From positions 310,001-374,000 of the forward strand of contig FNAW01000003.1 in the NCBI GenBank assembly GCA_900102115.1: DNA of 64,000 nucleotides, read 5' to 3'. The notes beneath the pieces are model-generated. The model had not been told where the DNA came from. It saw only the letters and a list, made by a program, of their open reading frames with translations, and made no database searches. A program made the position numbers and the translations under genes. Positions 1 to 7,270 of this stretch are shown here, piece by piece. This stretch comes from Blastococcus fimeti. Its GTDB lineage: Bacteria; Actinomycetota; Actinomycetes; Mycobacteriales; Geodermatophilaceae. Within the stretch, counting starts at the first letter, position 1; each line of letters starts with the position of its first letter.

Positions 1-170
1 TCGGCCTCGGTGACGTGCAGGGGGAAGGTGACCTCCTTGACCGCCACCTCCCGCTCGAGGACCAGGTCGGTCGCCAGCCAGACGGTGCCCATGCCGCCCT
101 GGCCGAGCACGTGCCCGAGCGAGTACCGGCCGGCGATGACACGCGTCTGGGGTCCGGTGTCGGCGCTCAT
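1..170 (-). CDS. Serine/threonine protein kinase, N-terminal fragment (continues past window edge)
   Basis: Only the first 56 residues lie in the window. They hold the ATP-binding half of a Hanks-type kinase N-lobe: the glycine-rich loop LGQGGMGTVW at residues 22-31 and the ATP-anchoring lysine in VAVKEV at residue 45. Membrane-anchored PknB-like kinases of actinobacteria begin this way and phosphorylate cell-division, metabolic and regulatory proteins. The rest of the protein, including the catalytic loop and any membrane or sensor domain, is outside the window, so the subtype cannot be named. The ATG at 168-170 is the only plausible start; no clear Shine-Dalgarno precedes it. Confidence 0.88.
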   Translation of the reverse strand, partial: MSADTGPQTRVIAGRYSLGHVLGQGGMGTVWLATDLVLEREVAVKEVTFPLHVTEA

Positions 171-219
171 GGGTGGTTGCTACCCACGTCCGACGGGACG
201 GACCCCTCCGGTCACCTCA

Positions 220-1869
220 TCAGCGGTCGCGCAGCTCCCGGCGCAGGATCTTGCCGGTCACCGTCTTGGGCAGTTCGTCGACGAGGACGACGCTGCGCGG
301 GTACTTGTAGGCGGCCATCCGCTCCTTGCAGTGGGCGATGAGCTCGTCCTCGGTGGCCGTCGCCCCGGGCTTCAGGCTGACGAACGCCTTCACTGTCTCG
401 CCGCGCTTCTCGTCGGGGACGCCGACGACCGCCGCCTCCCGGACGCCGGGGTGCTCGGCCAGGACGTCCTCGACCTCGCGCGGCCACACCTTGTAGCCCG
501 ACGCGTTGATCATGTCCTTCTTGCGGTCGACGATGAACACCCAGCCGTCGGGGTTCATGAAGCCGACGTCACCGCTCTTCAGCGCCCCGCCGGGCAGGTT
601 CGCCGCCGTCTCCCCGGGCTTGCCCCAGTAGCCGGCGACCACCTGCGGCCCGTCGGCGACGATCTCGCCGATCTCGCCCAGCGGCAGGTCGCGGCCGTCG
701 TCGTCCTGGATGCGGACGATGGTGTTCGGCGCCGGCACGCCCACCGACAGCGCACCGGACGTCGGATCGACCGGCGAGGGCGAGCCGAACGGCGTGACCG
801 TCATCGGCGACGTCGTCTCGGTGAGGCCGTAGGCGTTGTGCACCTGCTTGCCCGTGGCCTCCAGGAACCCCTTCTCGGCCGTCGGCGAGATGGCCGCGCC
901 GCCGGAGTAGACGGACGTGAACGAGGTGAAGTGATCCTTGGTGAACCCCGGTGCGTTGAGCAGCGCGCTGAACGCGGTGATCGCACCGATGGTGAAGGCC
1001 GGCCGGTGCTCGAGGAAGGCGTCGAGCACCACCTGCGGCTCGAAGCGGTAGGCCAGCACCAGCGGCGCGGGGGCCAGCATGCTCACCGCGATGTGCCCGA
1101 TCAGCCCGGTGATGTGGAACAGCGGGGCGACGCCGAAGATGGCGCCGTCCCGGCCGGCGTGCGTCCAGTCGCGGTAGACCTGCGCGGTGAACACGACGTT
1201 GCGGTGGGTGTTCATCGCGCCCTTGGGCACCCCGGTCGTGCCCGAGGTGTAGGTCAGGAACGCGACGTCGTCCGGGCCGAGGTCGACCGGCGGCGGCGTC
1301 GTCCCGCGGTGCTCGGCGACGAACTCGGTGAAGTCCGTCGTCCCCTCGTGGCGCTGCCGGGTGGTGCCCGCGAACAGCCGCTCGTCGTCCCTGGTCTGGA
1401 ACTCCAGCTCGCTGGTGGTGAGCACCAGCCGCACATCGGTGTCCCCGACGACCTCCTTGGCGACCTCCCCGTACAGCGACTCGAGGGAGACCAGCACCGT
1501 CGCGCCGGAGTCCTTGAGCAGGTAGGAGAGCTCGCGCACCCGGCTCATCGGGTTGATCGAGACCATGACGCCGCCGGCCTTCCAGGCCGCCACCATGGAG
1601 ATGACGAACTGCGGCACGTTCTGCAGGTAGACCGCGAGCCGGTCACCCGGGGCGAAGCCGGAGGCGAGCAGCCCCGCGGCGAGCCCGTCGCTGAGCTCGT
1701 CCAGCTCCTGCCGGGTGATCACGCCGTCGAAGTACCGCAGCGCGACCGCGGAGGGGTCCTTCGCCACCCCGGCCCGGAACATGTCGAGGGCGTCGTCGAA
1801 CTCGATGTCGTAGTCGGCCGGCTGGTCGCCGTAGAGGGCCAGCCAGGGCCGCTCGTCGTAGTCGCTCAC
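220..1869 (-). CDS. AMP-dependent acyl-CoA synthetase/ligase (FadD-like)
   Basis: A 549-residue member of the ANL adenylating superfamily, which activates a carboxylic acid to an acyl-AMP and then to acyl-CoA. Visible motifs are the P-loop TYTSGTTGVPKG near residue 205, YGLTETTS near 345, the hinge region with DRKKDMINASGYKVWP near 450, and the C-terminal catalytic lysine in TGKILRREL near 540. Length is normal for medium/long-chain acyl-CoA ligases. The start is GTG at 1867-1869, 7 nt after the stop of the cyclase-family gene, so the two genes form one transcript. The acid substrate cannot be read from sequence; a medium-chain or aromatic acid is as likely as a long-chain fatty acid. Confidence 0.9.
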   Translation of the reverse strand: MSDYDERPWLALYGDQPADYDIEFDDALDMFRAGVAKDPSAVALRYFDGVITRQELDELSDGLAAGLLASGFAPGDRLAVYLQNVPQFVISMVAAWKAGGVMVSINPMSRVRELSYLLKDSGATVLVSLESLYGEVAKEVVGDTDVRLVLTTSELEFQTRDDERLFAGTTRQRHEGTTDFTEFVAEHRGTTPPPVDLGPDDVAFLTYTSGTTGVPKGAMNTHRNVVFTAQVYRDWTHAGRDGAIFGVAPLFHITGLIGHIAVSMLAPAPLVLAYRFEPQVVLDAFLEHRPAFTIGAITAFSALLNAPGFTKDHFTSFTSVYSGGAAISPTAEKGFLEATGKQVHNAYGLTETTSPMTVTPFGSPSPVDPTSGALSVGVPAPNTIVRIQDDDGRDLPLGEIGEIVADGPQVVAGYWGKPGETAANLPGGALKSGDVGFMNPDGWVFIVDRKKDMINASGYKVWPREVEDVLAEHPGVREAAVVGVPDEKRGETVKAFVSLKPGATATEDELIAHCKERMAAYKYPRSVVLVDELPKTVTGKILRRELRDR

Positions 1870-1876
1870 CGGCCGC

Positions 1877-2845
1877 CTACTTGATGACGACGGGGTTGAC
1901 CGGGGTGCCGGCTGCCTTGGCCACCTTGAGCGGGGCGGCGACGTAGAGGAACTCGTACTTCTTGTCCTCCGCGCAGTCGGCGGCCAGCTTCTCGAGGTCG
2001 GCGATCTCGGTGAGGGTCACGCCCAGGTTGCGCATGAGGGCGCTGTGCAGCACGAGCGCGACGCCGTTGTTCGGGTCGAAGGTGGTCTCGTTGGCGATGG
2101 TGTCGGTGACCAGGTTGGGGATCTCCATGTCCTGGAACCACTGCACCAGCTCCGGGCTGTAGACCAGGCCGGGCTCGTTGAAGCCCTCGTAGAACGCGTC
2201 GCCCTGCTCGTGGAAGAGCTGCAGGAAGTTGGTGCGGATGACCAGGATGTCGCGCTTCCGGATCTCGACGCCCTGGGCGGCGGCACACTCCAGCAGGTCC
2301 TCGTGGCTGAAGGTCTCGCCCTTGTCGAGGGTCTCCTTGCCGCGGAACCGCGCCATGTCGAGCAGCACCGCGCGGCCGACGATGCCGCGCTCGGCGATCG
2401 GCTGGACGCTCGCCTTCTCCAGGCCGCCGACGGTGGTGCGGGCGTCGTAGCCGTTCCAGATCTTGCCGTCGTACCAGAGGTGGCCCAGCGCGTCGTACTG
2501 CGTGGAGCCCTGGAGGTAGGCGTCGATCTTGTCGTCGGCGTAGTGCAGGCCACCGGGGAACGCCGCGCCCTTGCCGCCCTCGTCCCAGTCGCTCTCGTCG
2601 AGGACCTGGGTGCGGACGGCGGGGGTGCGCCCGGGCCACACCGGGTCGCCCTTCGGGTCGCCGATCAGCCGCTGGAGGGTGAACACCTTGCCCGCGCTCA
2701 CCAGCCGGACCGCCGCGAGCACCTGCTCGGGGCCCAGGTAGTTCAGCGCGCCGACCTCGTCGTCGTCGCCCCACTTGCCCCAGTTCGTCGGTGCGTCCTT
2801 CAGCAGCTCGGTGAGGGCGGGAGCGGTCGGGGTCGAGTCGGTCAC
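1877..2845 (-). CDS. Cyclase-family metal-dependent hydrolase
   Basis: A 322-residue protein resembling the cyclase family (PF04199), which includes kynurenine formamidase and related metal-dependent hydrolases acting on amides, esters or lactones. The usual metal-site HxGTHxD motif appears here in divergent form as STQYDALGHLWYDG near residues 114-127. That form belongs to the longer cyclase-family subgroup rather than to the formamidase. The start is GTG 2843-2845, preceded by a GGAGG a few bases upstream. It is the promoter-proximal gene of a pair with the acyl-CoA ligase. The pairing suggests that it releases or rearranges an acid that the ligase then activates, which is inference. Confidence 0.8.
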   Translation of the reverse strand: MTDSTPTAPALTELLKDAPTNWGKWGDDDEVGALNYLGPEQVLAAVRLVSAGKVFTLQRLIGDPKGDPVWPGRTPAVRTQVLDESDWDEGGKGAAFPGGLHYADDKIDAYLQGSTQYDALGHLWYDGKIWNGYDARTTVGGLEKASVQPIAERGIVGRAVLLDMARFRGKETLDKGETFSHEDLLECAAAQGVEIRKRDILVIRTNFLQLFHEQGDAFYEGFNEPGLVYSPELVQWFQDMEIPNLVTDTIANETTFDPNNGVALVLHSALMRNLGVTLTEIADLEKLAADCAEDKKYEFLYVAAPLKVAKAAGTPVNPVVIK

Positions 2846-2874
2846 GGGGGCCTCCGGTGGTGGTGGGCGGGTCG

Positions 2875-2894
2875 CACCGGACTATTCGCCGGTG
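2875..2894. promoter_or_regulatory. Possible operator dyad between divergent genes
   Basis: CACCGG and CCGGTG face each other across an 8-base spacer in the 121-base divergent gap between the cyclase-family gene and the transhydrogenase gene. Position and symmetry suit a regulator site controlling both directions. No regulator gene is adjacent, and a six-base GC-rich dyad can arise by chance. Confidence 0.25.
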
Positions 2895-2966
2895 TGGTGC
2901 CCATCACAACCATCTGCCACATTCGATGCAACCGCTCCGCACCCGCCCACCGCCGAGAGGTCCGAC

Positions 2967-4256
2967 ATGAGCACGTTGCAGCCCGCCGATCCCGAGTCCG
3001 TCTTCACCTACGGCGCTCCCCAGCTGAAGTTCGGGAAGGGGGCCTCGGACGAGATCGGCTTCGACCTCAGCCGCTACGGGGTGCAGCGGGTGCTGGTGGT
3101 CACCGACCCCGGCCTGGCGGCCACCGGCATCCCGCAGCGGGTCGCCGAGCAGATGGCACAGTTCGGGATCGAGGCGCAGGTCTACGACGGCGTGCACGTC
3201 GAGCCGACGGACCAGAGCCTGATCGCGGCGATCGAGGAGGCCCGCTCGACCGGGCCGTGGGACGCCTTCGTCGCCGTCGGCGGCGGGTCGAGCATCGACA
3301 CCGGGAAGGCGATCAACCTGCTCACCACCAACCCGGGCGAGCTCATGGACTACGTCAACGTGCCGGTCGGCAAGGGGCAGGCGCCGCCGAACCAGCTCAA
3401 GCCGCTGGTCGCCGTCCCGACGACGACGGGGACGGGTGCGGAGAGCACGACGATCTGCGTGATGGACGTGATCTCGGCGCGGGTGAAGACCGGGATCAGC
3501 CACGCCCGGCTGCGGCCCACGCTCGCCGTGATCGACCCGGTGCTCACCCTCACCCAGCCGCCGGGGGTGACGGCCGCCTCGGGCATGGACATCCTCTGCC
3601 ACGCCCTGGAGAGCTACACCGCGCGCTGGTACACGACCTACGAGCACAAGACGCCGGACCAGCGGGTCCCGTACTGCGGCTCCAACCCGATCTCGGACAT
3701 GTGGTCGGAGAAGGCGCTGTCGTTGCTGGCCGGCTCGTTCCGCCGGGCGGTGCGGCACGGGGACGACGAGCAGGCGCGGGCGGACATGGCGATGGCCGCG
3801 ACCTTCGCCGGCATGGGCTTCGGCAACGCCGGGGTGCACATCCCGCACGCCAACGCCTATCCGATCGCCGGGCAGGTGACGGACTTCCACCCCAAGGACT
3901 ACCCGGCCGGCGAGGCGATGGTGCCGCACGGGATGTCGGTGGCACTGACCGCGCCGGAGGCCTTCCGGTTCACCTTCGACGCCTCGCCGGAGCGGCACGT
4001 GCGGGTGGCGGAGCTGCTGGCCCCGAACGCCGGACAGCCGACCGAGGCCGCGGAGTTCCTGCCGACCGTGCTGGCCGACCTCATGCGGGACATCGACATC
4101 CCCAACGGGGTCGGCGCCGTCGGTTTCGGCGAGGGGGACATCCCGGACCTGGTCGAGGGCACGATGAAGCAGCAGCGACTGCTGGCCACCTGCCCGAAGG
4201 AGGTCACCGAGGACGACATCGCCGGCATCTTCCGCCGGTCGATGTCGCTGTGGTGA
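2967..4256 (+). CDS. Iron-containing alcohol dehydrogenase of the hydroxyacid-oxoacid transhydrogenase type
   Basis: A 429-residue group III (iron-dependent) alcohol dehydrogenase. The nucleotide-binding region has GGGSSIDTGK near residue 107. The metal ligands are the Asp and His of GMDILCHALE near 207-213, the His of HIPHANAYP near 293 and the His of VPHGMSV near 318. It resembles human ADHFE1 along its whole length (VEPTD, GSNPISD, GFGNAGVH, FPLVPHG-like and SPERH blocks), more closely than it resembles fermentative ADHs. That enzyme couples oxidation of 4-hydroxybutyrate to reduction of 2-oxoglutarate, giving succinate semialdehyde and 2-hydroxyglutarate with bound cofactor. An in-frame upstream extension to 2775 exists, but ATG 2967 has GAGAGG before it and matches the family N-terminus. 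Confidence 0.88.
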   Translation: MSTLQPADPESVFTYGAPQLKFGKGASDEIGFDLSRYGVQRVLVVTDPGLAATGIPQRVAEQMAQFGIEAQVYDGVHVEPTDQSLIAAIEEARSTGPWDAFVAVGGGSSIDTGKAINLLTTNPGELMDYVNVPVGKGQAPPNQLKPLVAVPTTTGTGAESTTICVMDVISARVKTGISHARLRPTLAVIDPVLTLTQPPGVTAASGMDILCHALESYTARWYTTYEHKTPDQRVPYCGSNPISDMWSEKALSLLAGSFRRAVRHGDDEQARADMAMAATFAGMGFGNAGVHIPHANAYPIAGQVTDFHPKDYPAGEAMVPHGMSVALTAPEAFRFTFDASPERHVRVAELLAPNAGQPTEAAEFLPTVLADLMRDIDIPNGVGAVGFGEGDIPDLVEGTMKQQRLLATCPKEVTEDDIAGIFRRSMSLW

Positions 4257-4682
4257 TCAGCCGGCCCGGACGACGCTCTTCGTGACCTGGGCGGCGGCGA
4301 CGACCTCGCCGTCGACGGTCGCCTCGGCGCGCATGAACGCGACCGAGCGGCCGCGGCGCAGCACGGTGCCGGTGAGGTCGACCCGCCTGCCGGCCGCTAC
4401 CGGGCGGATCAGGGACACCGTGACGTCGTGGGTCACCGCGTGCTCCTCGTCGGACAGCGCCGGCAGCAGGGCGAGGAACGCCGCAACGTCCATGAGCGTG
4501 TAGATCACGCCGCCGTGCAGCAGCCCGGACTGGTTCTGGGCCGGCGCGTCGACCGGGAACCAGATGCCCGCGGACGGATCGGCGGCATCGCGGAGCTGCA
4601 TCCCTAGGAACCGGTGCAGCGGGATGTCGAGCACCGCCTGCACGCGGGCGGCGAGAACGCTGTCGGACGGCATGCGGCCCAT
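4257..4682 (-). CDS. PaaI-family thioesterase (hotdog fold)
   Basis: A 141-residue single hotdog-domain protein. The signature is NQSGLLHGGVIYTLMD near residues 49-64, followed by a beta-strand-rich half with LIRPVAAGRRVDLTGTV and the RAEATVDGEVVAAA core. Such enzymes hydrolyse small aromatic or short-chain acyl-CoAs. It lies tail-to-tail with the transhydrogenase with no gap, so the genes converge. A second in-frame ATG at 4673 is an alternative start. The substrate is unknown; proximity to an acyl-CoA ligase suggests cleanup of CoA esters from the same route. Confidence 0.82.
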   Translation of the reverse strand: MGRMPSDSVLAARVQAVLDIPLHRFLGMQLRDAADPSAGIWFPVDAPAQNQSGLLHGGVIYTLMDVAAFLALLPALSDEEHAVTHDVTVSLIRPVAAGRRVDLTGTVLRRGRSVAFMRAEATVDGEVVAAAQVTKSVVRAG

Positions 4683-4792
4683 CCTCGTCGCGGTGAGCCG
4701 GCCCGTGGGCGCAGGTTGCGGTTCTGCATCGCGTGTCCGTCCTGGTCGTGACCTGCGGTAGAACTCGCTCGACCCACAACTGCGGAGGTCCG

Positions 4793-5704
4793 ATGTCTGG
4801 TCGAGGTGGCCACCGGCTCGTGCTGGGGTTCTCCGCGTGCGTGATCGGCCTGGTGCCGGCGTGCGGGGGCGTCGCCGATGGCGACGACGCGGCGGCCCCC
4901 AGCCTCCCCGCGGAATTCGCGGCGACGGCGGAGGTCGACCGGGCGGTGCAGGTCGTGGCCGGGAACGGCGCGGCGTGGATCCTGTCGGAGGTGGACGGCG
5001 GCGCCTCCGTCCTCCGGCTCGACCACACCGGGGAGCTCACCGAGGTCGCGCGGCTGACGGGTCAGAGGCACGAGATCGCGACCTACGGCGACGGCGTCGT
5101 CGTGGCGCGCGTCAGGTGCGACGGGAACGACTGCGAGGACACCGTGGCCGAGGTCCGGGTGCTGGACCGGGCAGGGGAGACCGTGGCCGAGGAGGAGATC
5201 GCGCGGAGGGAGGGGGCCCCCTACTGCGAGTCGGGCACCTGCGACTCGGTCGACATCCTCGGGGTGGACGGGGACGTGGTCTGGCTGGAGACCTTCGACA
5301 TCCTGCCGTTCACCGACGAGAGGTTCGTGTCCTGGGACCCGAGCACAGGGGAGACGACCTCCGGGCGTCCGCAGGACCAGGGCTCTGACTGGCTCTCCTC
5401 GCCACCCCTGTATCAGGACCCGACGCCGTACCAGAGCCCGCCGAGCCTCGAACGCCCCCCCGAGTCGGTCGCCTTCGGCCAGGGGGACCAGGTCTTCGTC
5501 CTGGACGCACCCGGTGTGCTCCGTCGCGTCGTCGGTTCGGCGGGGGCGCCGCGAGAGGAGGAGACCCTGGGCGTGCCGGCCGACATCTTCTTCCAGGAGT
5601 ACGGCCCGACACCGACGCTGCTGTTCGACGCCGGTCCGACCGTCCTCGTCGGGTGCATCACGCAGGAGTGGCCGACCGCCCGGTGCTGGACCGGTTCGCG
5701 ATGA
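4793..5704 (+). CDS. Putative lipoprotein, first of a tandem paralogous pair
   Basis: A 303-residue secreted protein of unknown function. The N-terminus has a basic start, a hydrophobic stretch and a lipobox-like LVPAC at residues 22-26, then a small-residue linker. The body shows blade-like segments such as WILSEVDGGASVLRLD and GDGVVVARV that recall beta-propeller sensor proteins. The C-terminus ends in VLVGCI and ARCWTGSR. The start is ATG 4793 with GGAGG just upstream, rather than the earlier in-frame ATG at 4733, which would spoil the signal peptide. The stop overlaps the next start as ATGA, and the next gene is a clear paralogue. No family name is offered. Confidence 0.75.
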   Translation: MSGRGGHRLVLGFSACVIGLVPACGGVADGDDAAAPSLPAEFAATAEVDRAVQVVAGNGAAWILSEVDGGASVLRLDHTGELTEVARLTGQRHEIATYGDGVVVARVRCDGNDCEDTVAEVRVLDRAGETVAEEEIARREGAPYCESGTCDSVDILGVDGDVVWLETFDILPFTDERFVSWDPSTGETTSGRPQDQGSDWLSSPPLYQDPTPYQSPPSLERPPESVAFGQGDQVFVLDAPGVLRRVVGSAGAPREEETLGVPADIFFQEYGPTPTLLFDAGPTVLVGCITQEWPTARCWTGSR

Positions 5705-6843
5705 CCCGAGCTCCTCGACGGGTCCCCTGCCTGCTCGTCGCGGGAGCGCTCGTGGGCGTCACGGCCGCCGCGTGCAGCGGAGGTGCGGTCGATGCGCAGG
5801 AGCCGGCCGTACCCAGCGTGCCGAGCCAGTTCGCGGCGACCTTCGACGTCGACTCGCCGATGGGCCTCGTCGCAGGGGACGGCCAGGCGTGGGTCCTGAC
5901 CCCGGACGACGCCGGCGCCCTGCTGTCCCGGATCGACTCCACCGGCCGGTCCACCGACGTCGTCCGCCTGCCGGGTCAGAGCTTCGCCATGGCGCCCTAC
6001 CGCGACGGCGTCGTCGTCACGCGCCACGCCTGTGCGGCCGAGGAGTGCGAGGAGACAGCGGTCAAGGCCCTGGTGGTCGATGCCGCGGGCGCGACGGTCG
6101 TCGAGGAGGAGTTCGCCCGCGAGTTCGGCGGTCTGGACAGCAGCGGCGAGGGCGGCGGGGTCGAGCTGCTCGGCGTCCAGGACGACGCCGTGTGGGTCTA
6201 CACCGGAGGCCGGTTGATCGGGTACGACCTCACGACCGGGCGGACCACCACTGCCGAGACGGCAACGCCGGGTGCGGTCACCTGCATGCTGGCCGACGGG
6301 CTCTACACGCTCGTGGTGGTCGACGAGGACTACTTCGCCGACGAGATCTTCCTCCCCGCGGAAGGCCCCGGTCCGGTGTTCGACGTCGAGGTCCAGCGGT
6401 TGGTCGACGACACGTGGGCACCGGTGCCGGACTCCCGTCGAGGCCTGACCTACGACGATATCTACTGGCAGTCCTGCACGGGTGGTGGCGTGCACGCGGG
6501 CGGGAGCATCGCTCCGGGGCCGGTGTGGTCTGGCACCTCCGGCTGGGTGGAGAGGGGGCCCTACCTGAGGTATCCCGACCTGGCGACGGCGCCGGAGCCC
6601 ACCGCGCGGGGTTCGGCGGGCCAGTTGTTCGTCCTGGAGAGCGCCGGGATCGTCCGCCGGTGGTTCGCCGGACCCGACGGACCGATGAGCTCGGAGGCGC
6701 TGCAGGTGCCGGCCGACCTCTTCGTGCAGCCCTACGGCCCGAGCGTGCACCTGACGTTCGACGCGAGCGAGTCGGTCATCGCCGGGTGCATCCAGAAGCA
6801 GGAATCGTGGTCGGACGCGCGCTGCTGGGTCGCCTCACGGTGA
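5701..6843 (+). CDS. Putative lipoprotein, second of a tandem paralogous pair
   Basis: A 380-residue paralogue of the preceding gene, translationally coupled to it by an ATGA overlap at 5701-5704. It has a lipoprotein signal with TAAAC as lipobox. Shared blocks include VPSQFAATFDVD (PAEFAATAEVD in the first copy), a PADLFVQPYGP block (PADIFFQEYGP), and near-identical ends CI...ARCWVASR. The extra length relative to copy one lies in the middle (about residues 175-290). Repeated short strands with Trp or Gly turns suggest a beta-propeller outside the cell membrane. The function is unknown. The tRNA-Met gene on the other strand begins just after the stop. Confidence 0.75.
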   Translation: MTRAPRRVPCLLVAGALVGVTAAACSGGAVDAQEPAVPSVPSQFAATFDVDSPMGLVAGDGQAWVLTPDDAGALLSRIDSTGRSTDVVRLPGQSFAMAPYRDGVVVTRHACAAEECEETAVKALVVDAAGATVVEEEFAREFGGLDSSGEGGGVELLGVQDDAVWVYTGGRLIGYDLTTGRTTTAETATPGAVTCMLADGLYTLVVVDEDYFADEIFLPAEGPGPVFDVEVQRLVDDTWAPVPDSRRGLTYDDIYWQSCTGGGVHAGGSIAPGPVWSGTSGWVERGPYLRYPDLATAPEPTARGSAGQLFVLESAGIVRRWFAGPDGPMSSEALQVPADLFVQPYGPSVHLTFDASESVIAGCIQKQESWSDARCWVASR

Positions 6844-6848
6844 GTGAG

Positions 6849-6922
6849 TGGGGCGGGTGGGGCTCGAACCCACGACCCAGGGATTATGAGTCCCATGCTC
6901 TGACCAGCTGAGCTACCGCCCC
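6849..6922 (-). tRNA. tRNA-Met (CAT)
   Basis: On the minus strand a cloverleaf folds completely: acceptor GGGGCGG/CCGCCCC, D-stem GCTC/GAGC, anticodon loop CTCATAA with CAT (plus-strand 6886-6888), five-base variable loop GGGTC, T-arm GTGGG-TTCGAGC-CCCAC and discriminator A. CCA is not encoded. The loop sequence and the paired first base are those of elongator Met rather than initiator, although a lysidine-modified Ile2 tRNA reading ATA has the same anticodon. The outermost anticodon-stem pair (27-43) is a U-U mismatch. Confidence 0.93.
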
Positions 6923-7105
6923 GTCGGGACCAGCCTGCCAGAGAGGCGCGGATCACATCGGCGGCCCGCTCGCTGGTCGCGTCGGCGAGTCCTTCGCACG
7001 ACCCCGGTCGGTGCCGTTATCTCGCTGTGACATGGCCGCCGGGCGCACGTACGGTCGATCCCGGTCCGCCGAGCACCGCCGTCGACACCCGAGGGCCTCG
7101 GCCGG

Positions 7106-7256
7106 ACCCCGCCGAACCCGCCGGCCCGATGGCCGGCAGGACCGGGGACCCACCGCAGTTCTGGGGTGAGTCCTGCCCGCGTACGGGGACGTGGGGCAGG
7201 TAGGGCACTCATGAGCCCGAACCCGTCAGCTAACTCGGTAGGCGGACGTGAGGAAT
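7106..7256 (+). promoter_or_regulatory. c-di-AMP riboswitch (ydaO/yuaA type)
   Basis: The conserved blocks of the ydaO-yuaA riboswitch occur in order: GCCGAACCCGCC at 7111-7122, the pairing CCGGC/GCCGG region, GACCGGGGACCCA at 7140-7152, TGGGGTGAGTCC at 7162-7173, TAGGGCACTCATGAGCCCGA at 7201-7220, ACCCGTCAGCTAAC at 7221-7234, and a terminal GTAGGCGGA. In actinobacteria this element sits upstream of cell-wall hydrolases, and c-di-AMP binding usually turns expression off. It lies directly before an M23 peptidase gene, the expected target. Boundaries are approximate to within about 10 bases. Confidence 0.9.
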
Positions 7257-7270
7257 GGAGAACCGTCGCG

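Noticed and set aside
10..1884. 624-codon open frame on the plus strand
   Set aside because: It is antisense to the intact acyl-CoA ligase and is Arg/Gly/Asp/His-rich low-complexity sequence, a typical GC-rich shadow frame.
7166..7270. Upstream in-frame starts (GTG 7166, ATG 7211) for the M23 peptidase
   Set aside because: They lie in the c-di-AMP riboswitch and have no suitable Shine-Dalgarno; TTG 7271 has one.
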